Origin: Copromyces sp. CBS 386.78
Lineage: Eukaryota > Ascomycota > Sordariomycetes > Sordariales > Sordariaceae
Length of the DNA: 64,000 nt
Assembly (NCBI GenBank): GCA_030685235.1
Contig: MU839203.1
Location: 1-64,000, forward strand
Direction: 5' to 3'
Shown: positions 12,071 through 24,014 of the stretch, piece after piece
How positions within the stretch are numbered: position 1 is the first letter of the stretch
Layout: the number at the start of each line of letters is the position of its first letter
Notes under the pieces: generated by a model
What the model was told of the DNA's origin: nothing
The model's database searches: none
Seen by the model: only the letters and a program-made list of their open reading frames with translations
Program-made: the position numbers and the translations under genes

Positions 12071-13917
12071 TCAGCACCTTATCTCCACACCCCCCTTACT
12101 AACAGTCAAATACTTGACCCCCTTAAACGGCCTCACCGTCTCCGCCAGCCCTTTACTCCTCCTCGGATCCAGCACGATGCTGTCCACCTTGATCCCGCTC
12201 GCCGTCCACCCTTTGACCGCAAAGCTCACGCTCGCCGAGCTGGGCATGAGGATCTTGTTCTGCTGCGCCAGTTTCCCGTCCTTGCGCTCTTTTTCCTCCT
12301 TTTCTTGCTCGGCTGTCAGTGGTTGTTTACCACCGCCGGACAAAAGATCGCTAGCGCTCTGGTAAGGTGCCGGTTCACCGGCGTCGTAGGACCAGTCGCG
12401 GCCTCCGGCCGAGGAGGTGTTGAAGCCGAAACCGGTCGGGTCGTCGTTATCGTCTTCGTCATCACCAGAGGTAGACTGGCCAACGACGGTGCAGCGGAGA
12501 GCGAAATGCGAAGCAAACCCGGCCGCGACGTCCTTGTTGGGAATAGTCCACTCGAGGAAACGGTCGCCGGGGTTGTACGTGGCGTCGCCCTTGGCAGTGC
12601 GGATCTCGGCGAGGTTGCGCACGTCCGCTGGTAGGGGGACGGTGACTTTGAGGTCTTGAAGCGTGGGGAAGGCGGGGGTGGCGGGTTGGGGACCGCCTCC
12701 CATGCCACGACCGACGCCGCTGGCTGAGGAGAGCGAGTAGTTGGACGATGAGCCACCACCTCCGCTGCCACCGCCACCGCCAGTACCGGGGATCCTGTTG
12801 ACGGTAAGGCGGACTTCAAAGTCGGAACCTGTCGGACCGAGACAGGTCTTGATCTCGAGACTGACGGGGAGCTTAAGGTTGTTTGCTGAAGCGCTCATGT
12901 TGCCGAGGTTTCGGGCGTCCAGCGGGAGGAGATCGACTTCGTAGCCGGCTAGGGTGAAGCGGCCGTCGGGCGGGATGAAGCTGAGGACGCCGGGTTGTTC
13001 GCGCCATTTCGCGAGGCGCACGCAGGGATGGAAGACGGGTAGGTCGATGATGCTGCCGAGGTTGTGCCTGCCGGTTGGACCGGTCAGAGTAACGACTATG
13101 TCGGGCACACCCGAGACCTTGGAGGTGAAGGCTATTGTGCCGTTCGCAAAGGCGGCAAGAGGTCGGCCGGACGGGGCTAGGGTGACGGAGAGGGTTTCGA
13201 TCACGTCGGCGTAGAGCTCGTTTTGGGTGTGTCGTACGTTGTTGCGGCGCCAGGGGAGGGCCAATGTGTTCTGCTGGGCGAGGAGAGAAGCTGGGCTTGG
13301 GTTGGAGAAGGTAGGTTTTCTGTAGAAATGCGCAAGTCAGCCAGGGGCTTTGTTTTGTTTTGTCCATAACGGGTAATGGATGATCATACGTGGGGAGGTT
13401 CAGGTTCCCGAGGAGCTTCCCCATGAAGCCTTCCACCTCAACCAAGTCGCGTAGCGCATTGGGTTCTGTTGTGTTGATGGTGCCGGCATCGCACATCTCT
13501 GTGAGAAGCTGGGCTACGACATCGTAGTTGCTCTCGATCTTGTGGGCCAGTAATGGCGTGCCCAGGAAGTCCTCGAAGGAATCGACGATGCGGTGGAGGA
13601 ACTCGAGAACGAGCAGTGGCTCGACCTCGGACGAGGTTGTTAGGAGAAAGAGAAGGTTGGCATGTTTGAGGCTGAAGACGAGAGTTGGTGGGTTGGTATT
13701 AGGCAGGTATATCAGGTTCGGCCTCGGGGCGGCATGTTCGAGATAGAGGGGCAGCAGGTACGACGGCGACAGCGGACGCGATGTGTATGTATGCGACAAG
13801 ATGGGGCTGCTGGAGTTGGGAATTAGCTTTTGTATCTTCCATTGCTCTATCTGTGCCAAGGGTGCAGCTTTACTTGTGCTCGTCGAAAATATGGAGGGCC
13901 TCGATGACGCCGTTCAT
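12071..13917 (-). CDS. apm3: AP-3 adaptor complex mu subunit
   Basis: This is the medium chain of the AP-3 clathrin-adaptor-related complex, which sorts cargo from the Golgi/endosome to the vacuole. Three exons are inferred: 13917-13874, 13809-13390 and 13319-12071, with introns at 13873-13810 and 13389-13320, giving about 570 aa. The N-terminal part (MNGVIEALHIFDEH, then SHTYTSRPLSPS) is the longin-like domain. The segment WRRNNVRHTQNELYADVIE opens the mu-homology domain, which runs to the C-terminus ending in VEIRC. The mu domain is interrupted by a Gly/Ser-rich loop (about residues 325-370, including GGGGGSGGGGSSS). The first acceptor is ambiguous by one codon (CAGCAG). It is divergent from the small gene at 14271 with about 350 bp between starts. 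The family call rests on the domain order and the mu-domain entry motif. Confidence 0.88.
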
Positions 13918-14270
13918 GGTGAAGAGGGTTAAGTTTGATAACAGGAGGGGTTCGGTGATGGTGGTCCTCTGGCTTGTGGGTTGCAGTTGGGCAATCAGCG
14001 ATGGGCAGGGACAGTGACCGAGTCCAGCGCTGTCACTGTCAGAAGCACTGACGCAATGCGAACCCGCAAGGGAACAACATGTGGCCCATGCTCTTGTCTT
14101 GCCAAGGCTCGACTAAAGTCAACGGCTTGGGCGGTGGACAACGGCAGATATCTCTCCAACAAGCTCCACTGTTCACTCCACGTCAATAACACACACGAAA
14201 GGAGCCAATAGGGGGATCATTAGACAGAGTCAACACACTCGTTCAACTCTCAGTCGAGTCATCATCAGCC
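13918..14270. promoter_or_regulatory. Bidirectional intergenic promoter region
   Basis: This is a head-to-head spacer of 353 bp between apm3 (-) and the DUF4536 gene (+). It must hold both 5' UTRs and promoters. I see no clear TATA box or repeated element in it. Confidence 0.5.
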
Positions 14271-14612
14271 ATGGCCAAAGACGTCCCACCCCTTCACACT
14301 CTGGATAGGCCCGAGAAGCTCCAGGATATCCTCAAGCAGGACCGTGGTGATGACTGCCTGCCCTGCCGGGTTATTGGTGAGAATTCCTGTATTTATACAT
14401 GAAAAGCACAGATGCTAACACTCTTTATAGGTGGAGGCGCTTTCCTTGGTCTTGCCGCGTACAGCTACTACTCCGGCCACTCTCAGCTCACCAAGGCCCA
14501 AGCCGAGATCCTAGCCAGCAAGTCCTTCTTTGGCATGAGGAGCAGGAGATGGGCCATCACTGGCCTCTCATGCGGCATGGCCTACTTGGGCTTGTATAGA
14601 CTGTTCAAGTGA
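14271..14612 (+). CDS. Small DUF4536/DMAC1-like membrane protein
   Basis: A 95-aa protein from two exons (14271-14376 and 14431-14612). The 54-nt intron has a GTGAGA donor and a GCTAAC branch site. It contains the DCLPCR motif followed by a Gly-rich hydrophobic segment (IGGGAFLGLAAYSYYSG) and a second hydrophobic segment near the C-terminus (AITGLSCGMAYLGLYRLF). This is the layout of DUF4536 proteins. The human member DMAC1/TMEM261 assists assembly of the distal membrane arm of respiratory complex I. A mitochondrial inner-membrane role is therefore inferred and not shown. The gene is easy to miss because each exon alone is short. Confidence 0.75.
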
Positions 14613-16091
14613 GGCAATCTGAGAAGTGGGACACTTGTCCTTGAATGGCCAGTACGGAGCAGCCAGTGATACCTCCTTCGGGCGAACAAGAACCCCAACC
14701 GAACCGGTCCAGAAGGGACGAAGACCACAGTATCAGTCAACCGCTGAAAAGCAGCCGAGATTCACTATGAACCGGAGAGTTAACTGTACTGGACGACGAG
14801 GAATGTTTAGCGAAATGATATTTTGATGGCCATATTTGCCCTTACTGGGCTGTTGTTTCGTTTGTGCAACATCGGTGTCGTCACTCGCTCGCGACTTTTT
14901 CGACCGTTCGACCGTCGGGAAAGGGAGTCTCGACGGAGCACCCGGTAACCCGCTCAGAAACGGCCGCTGCCTGGCGCCCATGCCATAGGAAGATTGGACG
15001 ACAGAAGGGGGGCCTTATAAGTTGGGTCTTCGAGCTTGGCTCTCAACAGGGTGGTTGGCCGAGTGGGACTTGATGATGCGCACAGCTCGCTCACCACTCC
15101 CCCCTCGAAAGGCCGTGGCGGCTGTTTTTACTCGAAATTGGCTCAGGCCACTACTTCTAGATCCGTCTAGGGTACAACGGGGGTTTCGGCTGCCCGTCTT
15201 CGTCTTCCTGCGTCACCGTAGTGACAGTTATGAGCCTCTGGGGTGATTGGTATCCAGGAGGGTGGTCCCTGTGGTTACTAATCGGCCAACCATCCGAGAC
15301 ACTTTTTTATTTATTTTCTCGTTCTTTCCTTTTTATTTCTGTATTGACCTTGGCGAGCCCTTTTCTGCGATGTGCGCACGTCACGTTCTTTCACGTTCGT
15401 TTGTGTTGCTGTTCATCAGTCTAATACCCAATCAATATGTTGGTCGTCAAATTTGGGAAGCTATCACGGATATGTTCACATGTTCCCTTTTCTTCTCCGC
15501 CCAAACTTGCACGTCTCATGCCATCCTGAAAGCTTTCTCTTCCGGCTCCAACACGTATCACCAGTTCGCCTCGAGTCTGGCACGACAGAGAAATCAGTAG
15601 TCAATCGGAGTGAGACGAAGTTGATACTGTATCTCCACCACGACTCCGGCACTTACGATGTGAATGACAACAAGGATCAGGTCGTGGCAAGCGGGCTTGA
15701 AGTGGAGATGTATCCAGCAGGCATCTCCTGGGGACCCTGAACATCACTTTCGATATAAAATGACGATACAATAACAGTCTGGAGGACACTCGGTGATCAA
15801 GGCATCATTCCGAACTTCTACCACGTATCTGAAGGAGGTGTCTACGTATACTCCAGGGCAAAGTCGTCGAATCATTTCAGGGAGCAAAAGAAGATCATCT
15901 TGCACGCAATGACTAGCTGAACATTGGTTTTCTAGTCTTGACTATGACAGGAAACAAAAAGCAATCCCATGAGAAACCGGTACAGTACAAAACATTTTGT
16001 TATCCAAGTTGCTTCTCTTGTCCTCGGACAACTCCAGCTTCCATGCCTTGCTTTCACCCCCTTATCCTGACCTCAGGCCCTATTTTCTCAT
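14613..16091. other. Intergenic between convergent genes, nothing recognised
   Basis: This 1.5-kb spacer lies between the 3' ends of the DUF4536 gene and the GH6 gene. Overlapping open stretches of 60-120 codons at 14626-15740 have no motif and no splice-consistent model. The near end (about 15750-16091) is likely the GH6 3' UTR. Confidence 0.55.
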
Positions 16092-17444
16092 TTAAAAGGA
16101 GGGTTTAGCATTTTTCAACAACATCTCAAAGTAATCCTGGTTCCAGTTACCCGCCTCGGGACTCGGCTGATATGCATCGCTCTTCCCGCAGAAGCTATCA
16201 TATCTGGTCGCGCTGCTATCGCTAGTACCATCCGACTCGCCACCGGGCTTGACCCAGACGAAAGCGTCAGCGAGGTCGTGACCCGTGGTCGAGGTAGGGC
16301 GAACGCCGAAGCCGGCGCCGTTGACGTTACACCAGTTGCCCCACTCCTCGCGCAGACCGGACACGCCGTTGCGGCCCGTGTCGATGATAGCGTAGTTGGG
16401 CATGCCGGCCGACTTGAGCGCGGGGCCGAAGTTGTCGAGGTAGAGCTTCTCGTTTTGGCACTTGTTGTACTTGGCGTCGGAGGCTTTGGAGAATTCGCCG
16501 GGGGAGAGGTCCCTGTTTCATGAGGCCACCGTCAGCAACTTTTCTTCTCTGTTTGTACCCAAAAGGTGCATGGTGTACATACCATTGGTTCCACCCAGCA
16601 ACGTTGGTGGCAATACCGCGAACCTGCTTGGGGGATCCGGCGGCCTTGTAGGCCTTGGCCAACTCCTGCGCTCCGGGCTTGAGGTTGGCGTCCCAGCCGA
16701 GCCAGCCGCCGTGGCCCGCGTCGATGTACATGACGACGTTGGGGAGGTTGAGGTTCTTGAGGGCGTAGGCGACGCCGTCGCGGTAACCCGAAGCAGAGTC
16801 CTTGCAGGTCTGCAGGTCCGCGTTGGTGACGAGGTTAGGGAGCGAGTCGGGCTCGATGACGAGCGCGAAGGCGGTCTTGGGATGAGCCTTGAGGATCTTG
16901 ACGATGGCTGTTTTGGTGGTGAAAGTGGTTTGTTAGCCTCTTTTCTTCCTTGCTGGGCTATCATGGATGGGCCATGAAATTTTTCGGGGGAGGACTCACC
17001 ATCAATATACTCAGTCTTGTACCTGCTGAGCTCGCCAACCTTCAACTCGCCGTTGGAGGCCTTGGCAGCGCAGTCACGGCCGGGCAAGTCGTAGATGACC
17101 AAGCCCAAGATGTGGTCGCAGGGGACGTCCTCGAGCGCCGGCTCCAGCTTGCCAATGTTCTCGATCGTGTCCAGCCAGAGGAAGCTGCCGACGTCGGCCA
17201 CCTTGGCGGCCTTTGCCGCCAGGCTCGAGTCCGAGATGGCCGCGACGGCAGCCTCGACCTCGGTGCGGTAGAACTTGTTGGCATGGAGCGTGTACTTCTT
17301 CCACACGTTGGTGCTGGCGTCGAGGGTGACGGCCGAGGCGCAGCCGGCCTGGACGGCGCGCGGCTTATCCTGGGAAGTAGGGGTGGAAGGGGCGGCGATG
17401 GCGGTGGCAGCGAAGGCCAACGCGGCGGAGTTGGAGAACTTCAT
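16092..17444 (-). CDS. gh6-1: Secreted GH6 cellobiohydrolase, catalytic domain only
   Basis: This glycoside hydrolase family 6 exo-cellulase releases cellobiose from the non-reducing ends of cellulose and acts outside the cell. Exons are 17444-17000, 16907-16583 and 16512-16092, giving 396 aa. A signal peptide (MKFSNSAALAFAATAIAA) is followed directly by the catalytic domain. There is no CBM1 and no Ser/Thr linker. Key motifs are YDLPGRDCAAKASNGE (Asp at about residue 124, equivalent to Cel6A D175) and VIEPDSLPNLVTN (catalytic acid Asp at about 169, equivalent to D221). WNQW spans exons 2 and 3, followed by a GRNG segment and a C-terminal FVWVKPGGESDG loop. The symbol is assigned from memory of the fimbrin neighbourhood in N. 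crassa. The family call is much firmer than the paralogue call. About 2 kb of gene-free upstream DNA is available for regulation. Confidence 0.93.
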
Positions 17445-19444
17445 CGTGAAAGGGGGTTAACGAACCAGAGACTACTTGGATGTGATGATAGAGGAGGTGA
17501 AGAAGTTGGCACTGGCAGATCAGAAGCGAGGAGTTGGCTTTGTGGTCTTTATACTGATGAGTTCCCTTCCTTTCCTCGCTAGGCATACTGTCCCGGTTGT
17601 CTGTCTTCTGGTTAACCAGGTTGAGCCATGCACACTGCATCATTCTTTCACCCAATCGTGCCGATTTCGCCTCGCTCCCATCTTCCTGAGGGGCAGTTCG
17701 AGATGAACAATAACACAGCATGGCAATCAGGAAGGCAGGCCCGTCACACGCGAGAACTTCTCGGCCAGGAACTTCCGAGGTCGTCACTTTGAGAGAGTCC
17801 GCCTTGACCATAGACTGCCTATATGGGAACGTCTCATGCAGGGTTTTGAGAGTCGCCGCAACTGGTTTACAGCTCTTCAGTGGACGGAAGAAGCTACGCT
17901 CTTCAGGTCCCATGTCCACTTTTGTTCAAAAAGCACTTTACTTTAATCTCTTGCCTTCCCTGTCGAACCATCGCTCGGGCCGAGCATGGAATTGGCGATT
18001 GGTTGTTGGGAAAGTGTGGGGAAATTGGGTGTCTGGGGGGAAGAGGAGGCGTTTCTGGAGGAGGAACCAAATATGGAAAGGTAGTTCGCTTCATGCACGT
18101 CTTGTGGTGGGTGTGCAGGTCCCTTTCGGATGGCGGCCCCTTAGTCTAGGATGTCGTGAAGATCTTGAGCAATTTGCGAGGAGATCCGTCTCATGCAGTA
18201 AGACAACCTTGTTGGGATCAGCGGAGAAATGGTGAGTTGGCTGAGGGTCAGTGAATTTAGGACTATTGTACTGGAACGGCTACGACTTCGGCTTAAGGCT
18301 CATACATCCGTAGAGTTACTCAGAAGCGAAGGAGTCTTCATCTTGTCATGGTACTCGACCAGCATGGAAGCTTTGTGATAAACGTTCGAAGACGTTGGGC
18401 CAAGTGACATCAGAGTTGTACCCTACCCTCTCTTGGAGCGCCGTGGTTCTGCCATCGGTAAATGTTTACGCTTGTTTTGCAAATGCCGAACTTGATGGTC
18501 TGGGGAAATGCCAACCCCGAGTAACACAACGGCTATGAGTGGCGTTTATCATCTAAATCCTCTATGTTGCTTCACAATGAATGGTCAAGAGACACTCATC
18601 TTCCTGATGTTCTGGGCTTCCTGATGATGGGAATTGCTGTCTTGTCCTCGCGATGGGTTAGGATATAAGATGGCCACCGAAGGGTCCTCGGGATCGAATT
18701 GGTCAAACCGCCAAGCGGTAGTGTGTTGGATAAATCGCACTCGATATGGATGATCCGCAATCCCATGATCTGGAGACGGGATGTGTTGCTTGCCATTCGC
18801 TGTTGGCTATAAAGTGCCGATCATTAAGCCGCGGCTTATTAGCCGGCACGGTGCCAGTCGTGAGACGCGACCGAGTCTGCGAGTTGAAAAGCTGGGGTAA
18901 TACATGCCGCCCGGTAGGTTACGTCCGAGGTATAATACTTGCTCTCTTCCTCCCGCGCCGGTTCGGCTAAAACGACTGGACGGATCAGCATTTGGTTCTC
19001 TCTTGTCAACCATCGCTTGACGCCCAGTGTCCAGAACTGTTAACGAGACGGGGTGCCTGTCACGGAGCGCGGCTTGACTGTCGATGGTAATGTCAGATGC
19101 GAGAGACAATGGCCCGGAGGAGGACCAAGGAAATGCCGCCAGCTGCATCTCTTAAACCATTAGCAGACACATGATTCCAAACATGGGCTTTATGAAGAAC
19201 TCTGAACTTTGTCTCTTGCGTCAATGCTTTTGTGATGCCCTCAAATGACTCTAGTGGCTCTATTCCTTTTGTTTTCATATCCCTTTCAGAAGCAGATGGC
19301 TCCTCTGTTTCACAACTAACAATAACACTTAAGGCAAAACCCGCCTAATGATGTCTACTCAGCTTTCAGGAAGATGGCGCAAGCTTGATGCTATATATCT
19401 TGGCAGGATGTCTCGTTTATACTTTTTCGTCACTCGCCACCGCC
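17445..19444. promoter_or_regulatory. Upstream region of the GH6 gene and 3' flank of ost3
   Basis: This 2.0-kb stretch is gene-free. The near part is the GH6 5' UTR and promoter. ORFs of 60-180 codons around 17365-18235 have no motif and partly overlap the GH6 start in another frame. No confident regulator-binding cluster was identified by eye. Confidence 0.5.
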
Positions 19445-20573
19445 TTACATAAAAGGCGGGAGGTAGAAGGGGTAGCCAGCGTTCTTGACTCGGAAGACGC
19501 TGAGGAGGAAGCTGTAGACAACAAGGATAATGCCGCTCCAAGCCCAGACTGTCATAACCTGGGACCTGGGATCGGCAATCCTGGGAACCTTGACGGCCAA
19601 GGAGATGGCCGCAAAGGAGAGAATACCGTCTGGTGGGTTACCAAAGTCAGCGATTCCGAAAGCAAACAAGAAGGAGAGCGGATGAGAACTCACACAAAGC
19701 AGCAACGACCTGAGTCTCCATGCCGTACTGGTTCTGGAAGCCAGCGGCGAAGTAGCTGACACCACCGCGCGGGTTGTTGGCAACATAGGGGACCTTGCGA
19801 ATCTGGTTGAACATGTGGCCGCTGGTGAACATGAGGATAGCAATCAGGGTGAAGGCAGCCCAGACATTGCGGTTCTGGATCACGGGAACGACGTAAGGCC
19901 AGAGGACGTAGACGCCAGTCAAGCTACCAGTGATCATGGTGAAGCTCACAGCCCACTTGAGGTAGTCGACGGGGCGCTTGACAGGAGGGTGAGGGCGCCC
20001 ATCAAGGTGACGGACTAGCCAGGAGTGCATCATTTCCGCGGGAACGGGTCCATTGGTGAAGTCATAGCGGATGGGCTCGGGGCTAGCAGCAGCGTGGGGA
20101 CCGGCAGTGGGAGGGAAGAAGAAGAGGACGGGAGCAGTTTGGAGGCCGAACTGTTACAACTTGGGTGTTAGCTTTTTTCTGTTTCCAAGAACCCATTCGA
20201 GAATCCATCTGAGAACACATACACCCATGAAGGTCTCTCTGCCGTCGCCAAAGTCCAAGGCACCAAAAACAAGACGAGACTCGCCAGACTTGTCGCCCTT
20301 GACCCAGCTCTTGGAGAGCAGCTCCCACTCGGGCTGGAACTCGCGGCAGAGCTGGCAGCCGTAGCGGGCATCGAGAGCTGTCAGGACAACGGCGACGCTG
20401 TAATCGCGAGGAGCGGTAGTGAGAGACTTGAAGGAGACATCGGTGAGTTTGAGGGGGGCGTGGGATGTCTGTTTGGCGTGGAACTCGGCGAATCGTTCCT
20501 CGGAGGACTTCTTAGCAGCAAACGATCCGGCCGCGAACAGCGACGCCGACAGCAAGGCGGGCAGCCAGCGCAT
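19445..20573 (-). CDS. ost3: OST3/OST6-type oligosaccharyltransferase subunit
   Basis: A 330-aa ER membrane protein from exons 20573-20223, 20150-19694 and 19629-19445. A signal peptide at MRWLPALLSASLFAAGSFA decides the start, because an upstream in-frame Met would bury the signal. A lumenal thioredoxin-like domain follows with the CxxC motif YGCQLCREF, then four hydrophobic segments (beginning near WAVSFTMITGSLTGVYVLWP) to a short C-terminus. This is the layout of Ost3/Ost6 and TUSC3/MAGT1, the redox-active accessory subunits of the N-glycosylation complex that hold acceptor proteins by mixed disulfides. The first intron uses a GTATGT donor immediately after Gly. The competing GTGTAT donor two bases upstream would break the frame. 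Confidence 0.9.
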
Positions 20574-21291
20574 CTTGTCGAGCTTTATCTTTTTGGCCAA
20601 ATCAATCGGGTGTTGTCGTGGGCAATTGTGACCGGCCAATTGCTTCCAATTCTCTCGATGTGGCCTCGTTGTCGTCGTTGGCGTCGTCGAGGTTGGTGAT
20701 GGTAATGGTGATGGTTGTCGCTAAGGTACAGCTAGAATGACGGGGATACAGCGGACACAGCTCACTGAACAGCAACACGCCAAACATCAAAGGTGTCCAA
20801 GGTGTCCTCACCTGCAAATGACATGCGTGTCCAGGTACGTACCTCCAGTAACCTCTCACACCTGTGGAGCTCGAGCTGCCGGCTGGCAAGAGCAAGGGTG
20901 CGGCTCCACGGCACCAAGGCTATCCCTCTTCCGGAACATTGTTTACTTCAAGCTGACTGACCGTTGTTAGGGTGGAGGTTGCTCTCGCCCTTCTGACTTC
21001 GTCATTTTCAATACCACCCACCAACCATCCACACCACCACCAAACCACGACAACAAAATAGACAAGTTTCGAATTACAGCACGGCAACCGTCGAAATTAC
21101 ATTGCGGTTGACTTTACGCATCATTTTACTGCAACCATAATTACGCGCGTCTGCATCTCTATGCCTGCCAAACGCGTGTCGCCATGTGTAAACATGGATC
21201 CCGAACAGGTCAATTACACAACCACCCTCGACGTTTGGCCCGCGCCCTCCCCAGTTCATAGGCTGACAATATGTCGCGATATAGAAAACAG
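20574..21291. promoter_or_regulatory. Divergent promoter region with an unresolved first exon
   Basis: This 0.7-kb spacer lies between ost3 (-) and the coiled-coil gene (+). A branch-like GCTGAC at about 21262 and an acceptor at 21290-21291 suggest that the coiled-coil gene begins with an upstream exon within this region. One candidate ATG is at 21161, but no donor joined in frame without a stop or frame break. Confidence 0.45.
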
Positions 21292-23513
21292 AGAGGGTGT
21301 TCGAGCTGGAGATGCGATACAAACAGGCCGTCCATCAGGCAGACTTGTTGGTCAGGGAGGAAGACGGGCGCCGAATGAAGCTGCGCAGCATGGTACTTCG
21401 CGATGATAACGTCACGCTAAAAGACCAGCTTGTGCGCAAGGACAACCGCATCAATATCCTTCTACAACAAGCCGACGACGCTCGTCACCTCATAGAGTCT
21501 ATTCAGCAACAATGCGCCCGGCAGGAGAAGCAGATCCAGGCCCAGATCCGCGAGATCGCTCACCTTAAGGTAGGGCGGTGTGCATGATTGCTAGCGCGGA
21601 AACGTTAGACCAATGCTAACAGCATGCGATAGGAGGAAATCGCAGCATTCAGCACCGTATCGCAGGATTCCGCAAAGATCCTATCCGAGAAACTTGCCCT
21701 AACACGCCAAGTCGCCGTCCTCAAGCCCGAAATCGAGCACCTCAAATCCCAATTGTCACACCAAAAAGATGTCCTCGCCGAAAAGCTGGCACTAGAACGC
21801 CAACTAAACACGCTGGAAGTCGAGCTCGCCAATGAGAAGCGCGCGGCCGAGAAGGCGGCCCAGAAGCAGGAGCGATATGCCAAGGAAGAAGAGGAACTCC
21901 GAAAACAGGTCCGCCAACTCGAAAAGGAACTCAACAAGGAGAGAAAGGCAGCGCAAAAGGGCGGCGACTCTCAGCAACAGGTCGAGGCCCTTCGGGAACA
22001 ACTAGCGACAGCGGAAAAGAAGTTTGCGTCGGAAAAGTCCAAGATGGAACAGGCGACAAAGGCTCAAGAGGAAAAGTCTACGGAGATGAAGGAAGAGGCC
22101 GAACAGCTCAGAGAGAAGCTCGCCGAGACAGAAAAGGCATTGGCAGCTGAAAAGCGGGCAGCTCAACGCAAAGCGAAAACCCAGGAGACCAAGGCATCCG
22201 TATCAGAGGACGAACTCGCGGCATTACAGGAACAGATCGACGAGATGAAGCAGGCTCTGGCGGAGGAAAAGAAGGACAAGGAGAGGTTACGAAACGAGAA
22301 TAGGCAAGCGATCACCGAGGCCGAAGCACGACAAGCAATGACGGACGCCAAGCTGGATAAGTTCAGGACAAAGCTGCAAGAGACCAAGGAAGAACTCAGA
22401 ATATGCAAAGCCGATCTGGAAAAGGCACGGGAAAAGGCAGCAAAGGCGGCCCTGGTCACGACAACCACGATACCGACTAAGAAGGCGGCAGCGAAGGTTG
22501 CGGGCAAGAAGAGACGGGCGGATGAGGTATTGCTGGAGGAAACGGCCCTTGGTACACCGGGCGCAGCCGACAGACCGAAGCGTCCTCTTAAGAAGAGGGG
22601 ATTCGACCCATCGGACATGGTGCAAAAGTCCACGTTCTCCATAACGCCTTTCCTCAACAAGACGCTAAACCCAGACGGAACGACCAACGAGGATGCACCG
22701 GCACCGGCACCGGCTGAGGGCGCGGCTGAGAGTGAAGCTGCGCCTAAGCCTACGCCGGCACCAGCAGAGGATTCGCTGATGGAACTTGGCGATGACTCCG
22801 TCCTCGCACATCTTCGCCCAACAGGAAACACACCAACAGAGGCAAAGGTTACTGAGCAGACAGAGAAGGCCGGCGGCGGTGCTCCAGAAGCCGAGGCAAA
22901 GGAGGAGAACAGTGGCAAGCCCGAAGAGAAGGCGAAGAAGGGCCGTGGAAAGGTCAAGGCCCTAAAACCGCTCGCAGCTTCGGTAGCGGCAAAGAAGGGT
23001 CCGATCAAGGTCCCGAAACTGAAGATCAACAAAGTACCACCAAAGCCAACAGAACAAGACGACGAATCCTCCAACTCCGCTCCCGCTCTAACAGAGCCCG
23101 AACCAGAAACCAGCAAACCGGCCCCCAAGAAACCCGAACTCAAGCCCAAAACCAAGCCCTCATCAGCACCGACATCCGAAACCGAACAGCAGCAGCCCAC
23201 TGCGTCCCAACAAGCAGCACCGCTTCAAAAGAAGAAGAAGCGCAAACTGCTCGGTAACACCAGCAAGACCACGCTCTTCGATAACGACGATGAAGGCGAG
23301 CGAGTCGACACCAGTATCCTTCCTGGAAAGGGCAAAACGGTAGCGGCAGTCACTGGCAAAGCGACGGCGAAGAGGGTGGTTGCCCCTCTTGGGAAGACCA
23401 TGGTGGGCAAGGTGCATATTGCTGGAGGGAGTAAGAATCCGTTTGGGAAGGTGGATAAGTTCAGCCCGCTCAAGAAGGATCGTAGGGGGGTTAATGCTAG
23501 CTTTTTGCACTGA
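21292..23513 (+). CDS. Long coiled-coil protein with basic tail, SnaD-like
   Basis: The visible part encodes about 718 aa in two exons (21292-21569 and 21633-23513), and the start codon lies in an unplaced upstream exon. A conserved-looking block VFELEMRYKQAVHQADLLV starts it. About 350 residues of heptad-rich Glu/Lys/Gln coiled coil follow, then a Pro/Ala/Lys-rich disordered region. It ends in a basic C-terminus with FSPLKKDRRGVNASFLH. This organisation resembles proteins annotated as spindle-pole-body-associated (SnaD) in Aspergillus. I offer that from memory only, and function is not shown by the sequence. A Met at 21312 could also serve as start if no upstream exon exists. The reverse-strand Ser-rich ORFs here are shadows. 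Confidence 0.75.
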
Positions 23514-24014
23514 GCCGAGTTGCTTTGAAGCGAAAGCTTGGGGTTGTGTTAAGGGTTCATGGTTTGTTTGCTTGGCTATATAGTGTGCATGTGGCATCTG
23601 GGATGGAAAGCATTTCTGGCGTCTAGCTGGCGGTCTAGGACTTGGTGTTTACGGATTTCAGTTAGGCGAGAGCATGGCATGGCATGGTATGGTATGGTAT
23701 GACGAGTAAGAGTACGATTACTTGCATAGTTCAGGATTCTCTTTCTGTAGGGCATACACATACATCAACAAGGTAGGCGGTTTATGAAAGCAATTCATGA
23801 TTCATGTCATATTCACATAGGACATCAAAGGAGTTGTCGTACCGTGTTGGTTTCATTAATTCATGACCGGGGCTTCCGTTCTTTATAAAAGTCCTCATTT
23901 TCCCATCGCCTCAACTTTTATCTAGACCATCCTGATCCCTTTAGATATCACCACAACTCCTTTTCAAACCCTTCACATCATAGCGTTCACTTTCCTTACA
24001 TCCCCTACGACATC
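23514..24014. other. Convergent 3' flanks
   Basis: This 0.5-kb spacer lies between two gene ends. It holds a short GGCAT/GGTAT microsatellite at about 23673-23700 and nothing else I can support. Confidence 0.6.

Noticed and set aside
11772..12077. 101-codon ORF just past the AP-3 mu stop
   Set aside because: It lies in the presumed 3' UTR, overlaps the gene's last codons in another frame, and has no motif.
21605..23200. Long Ser-rich minus-strand ORFs over the coiled-coil gene
   Set aside because: Antisense shadows of Glu/Lys-rich codons. The plus frame has splice signals and a clear coiled coil.
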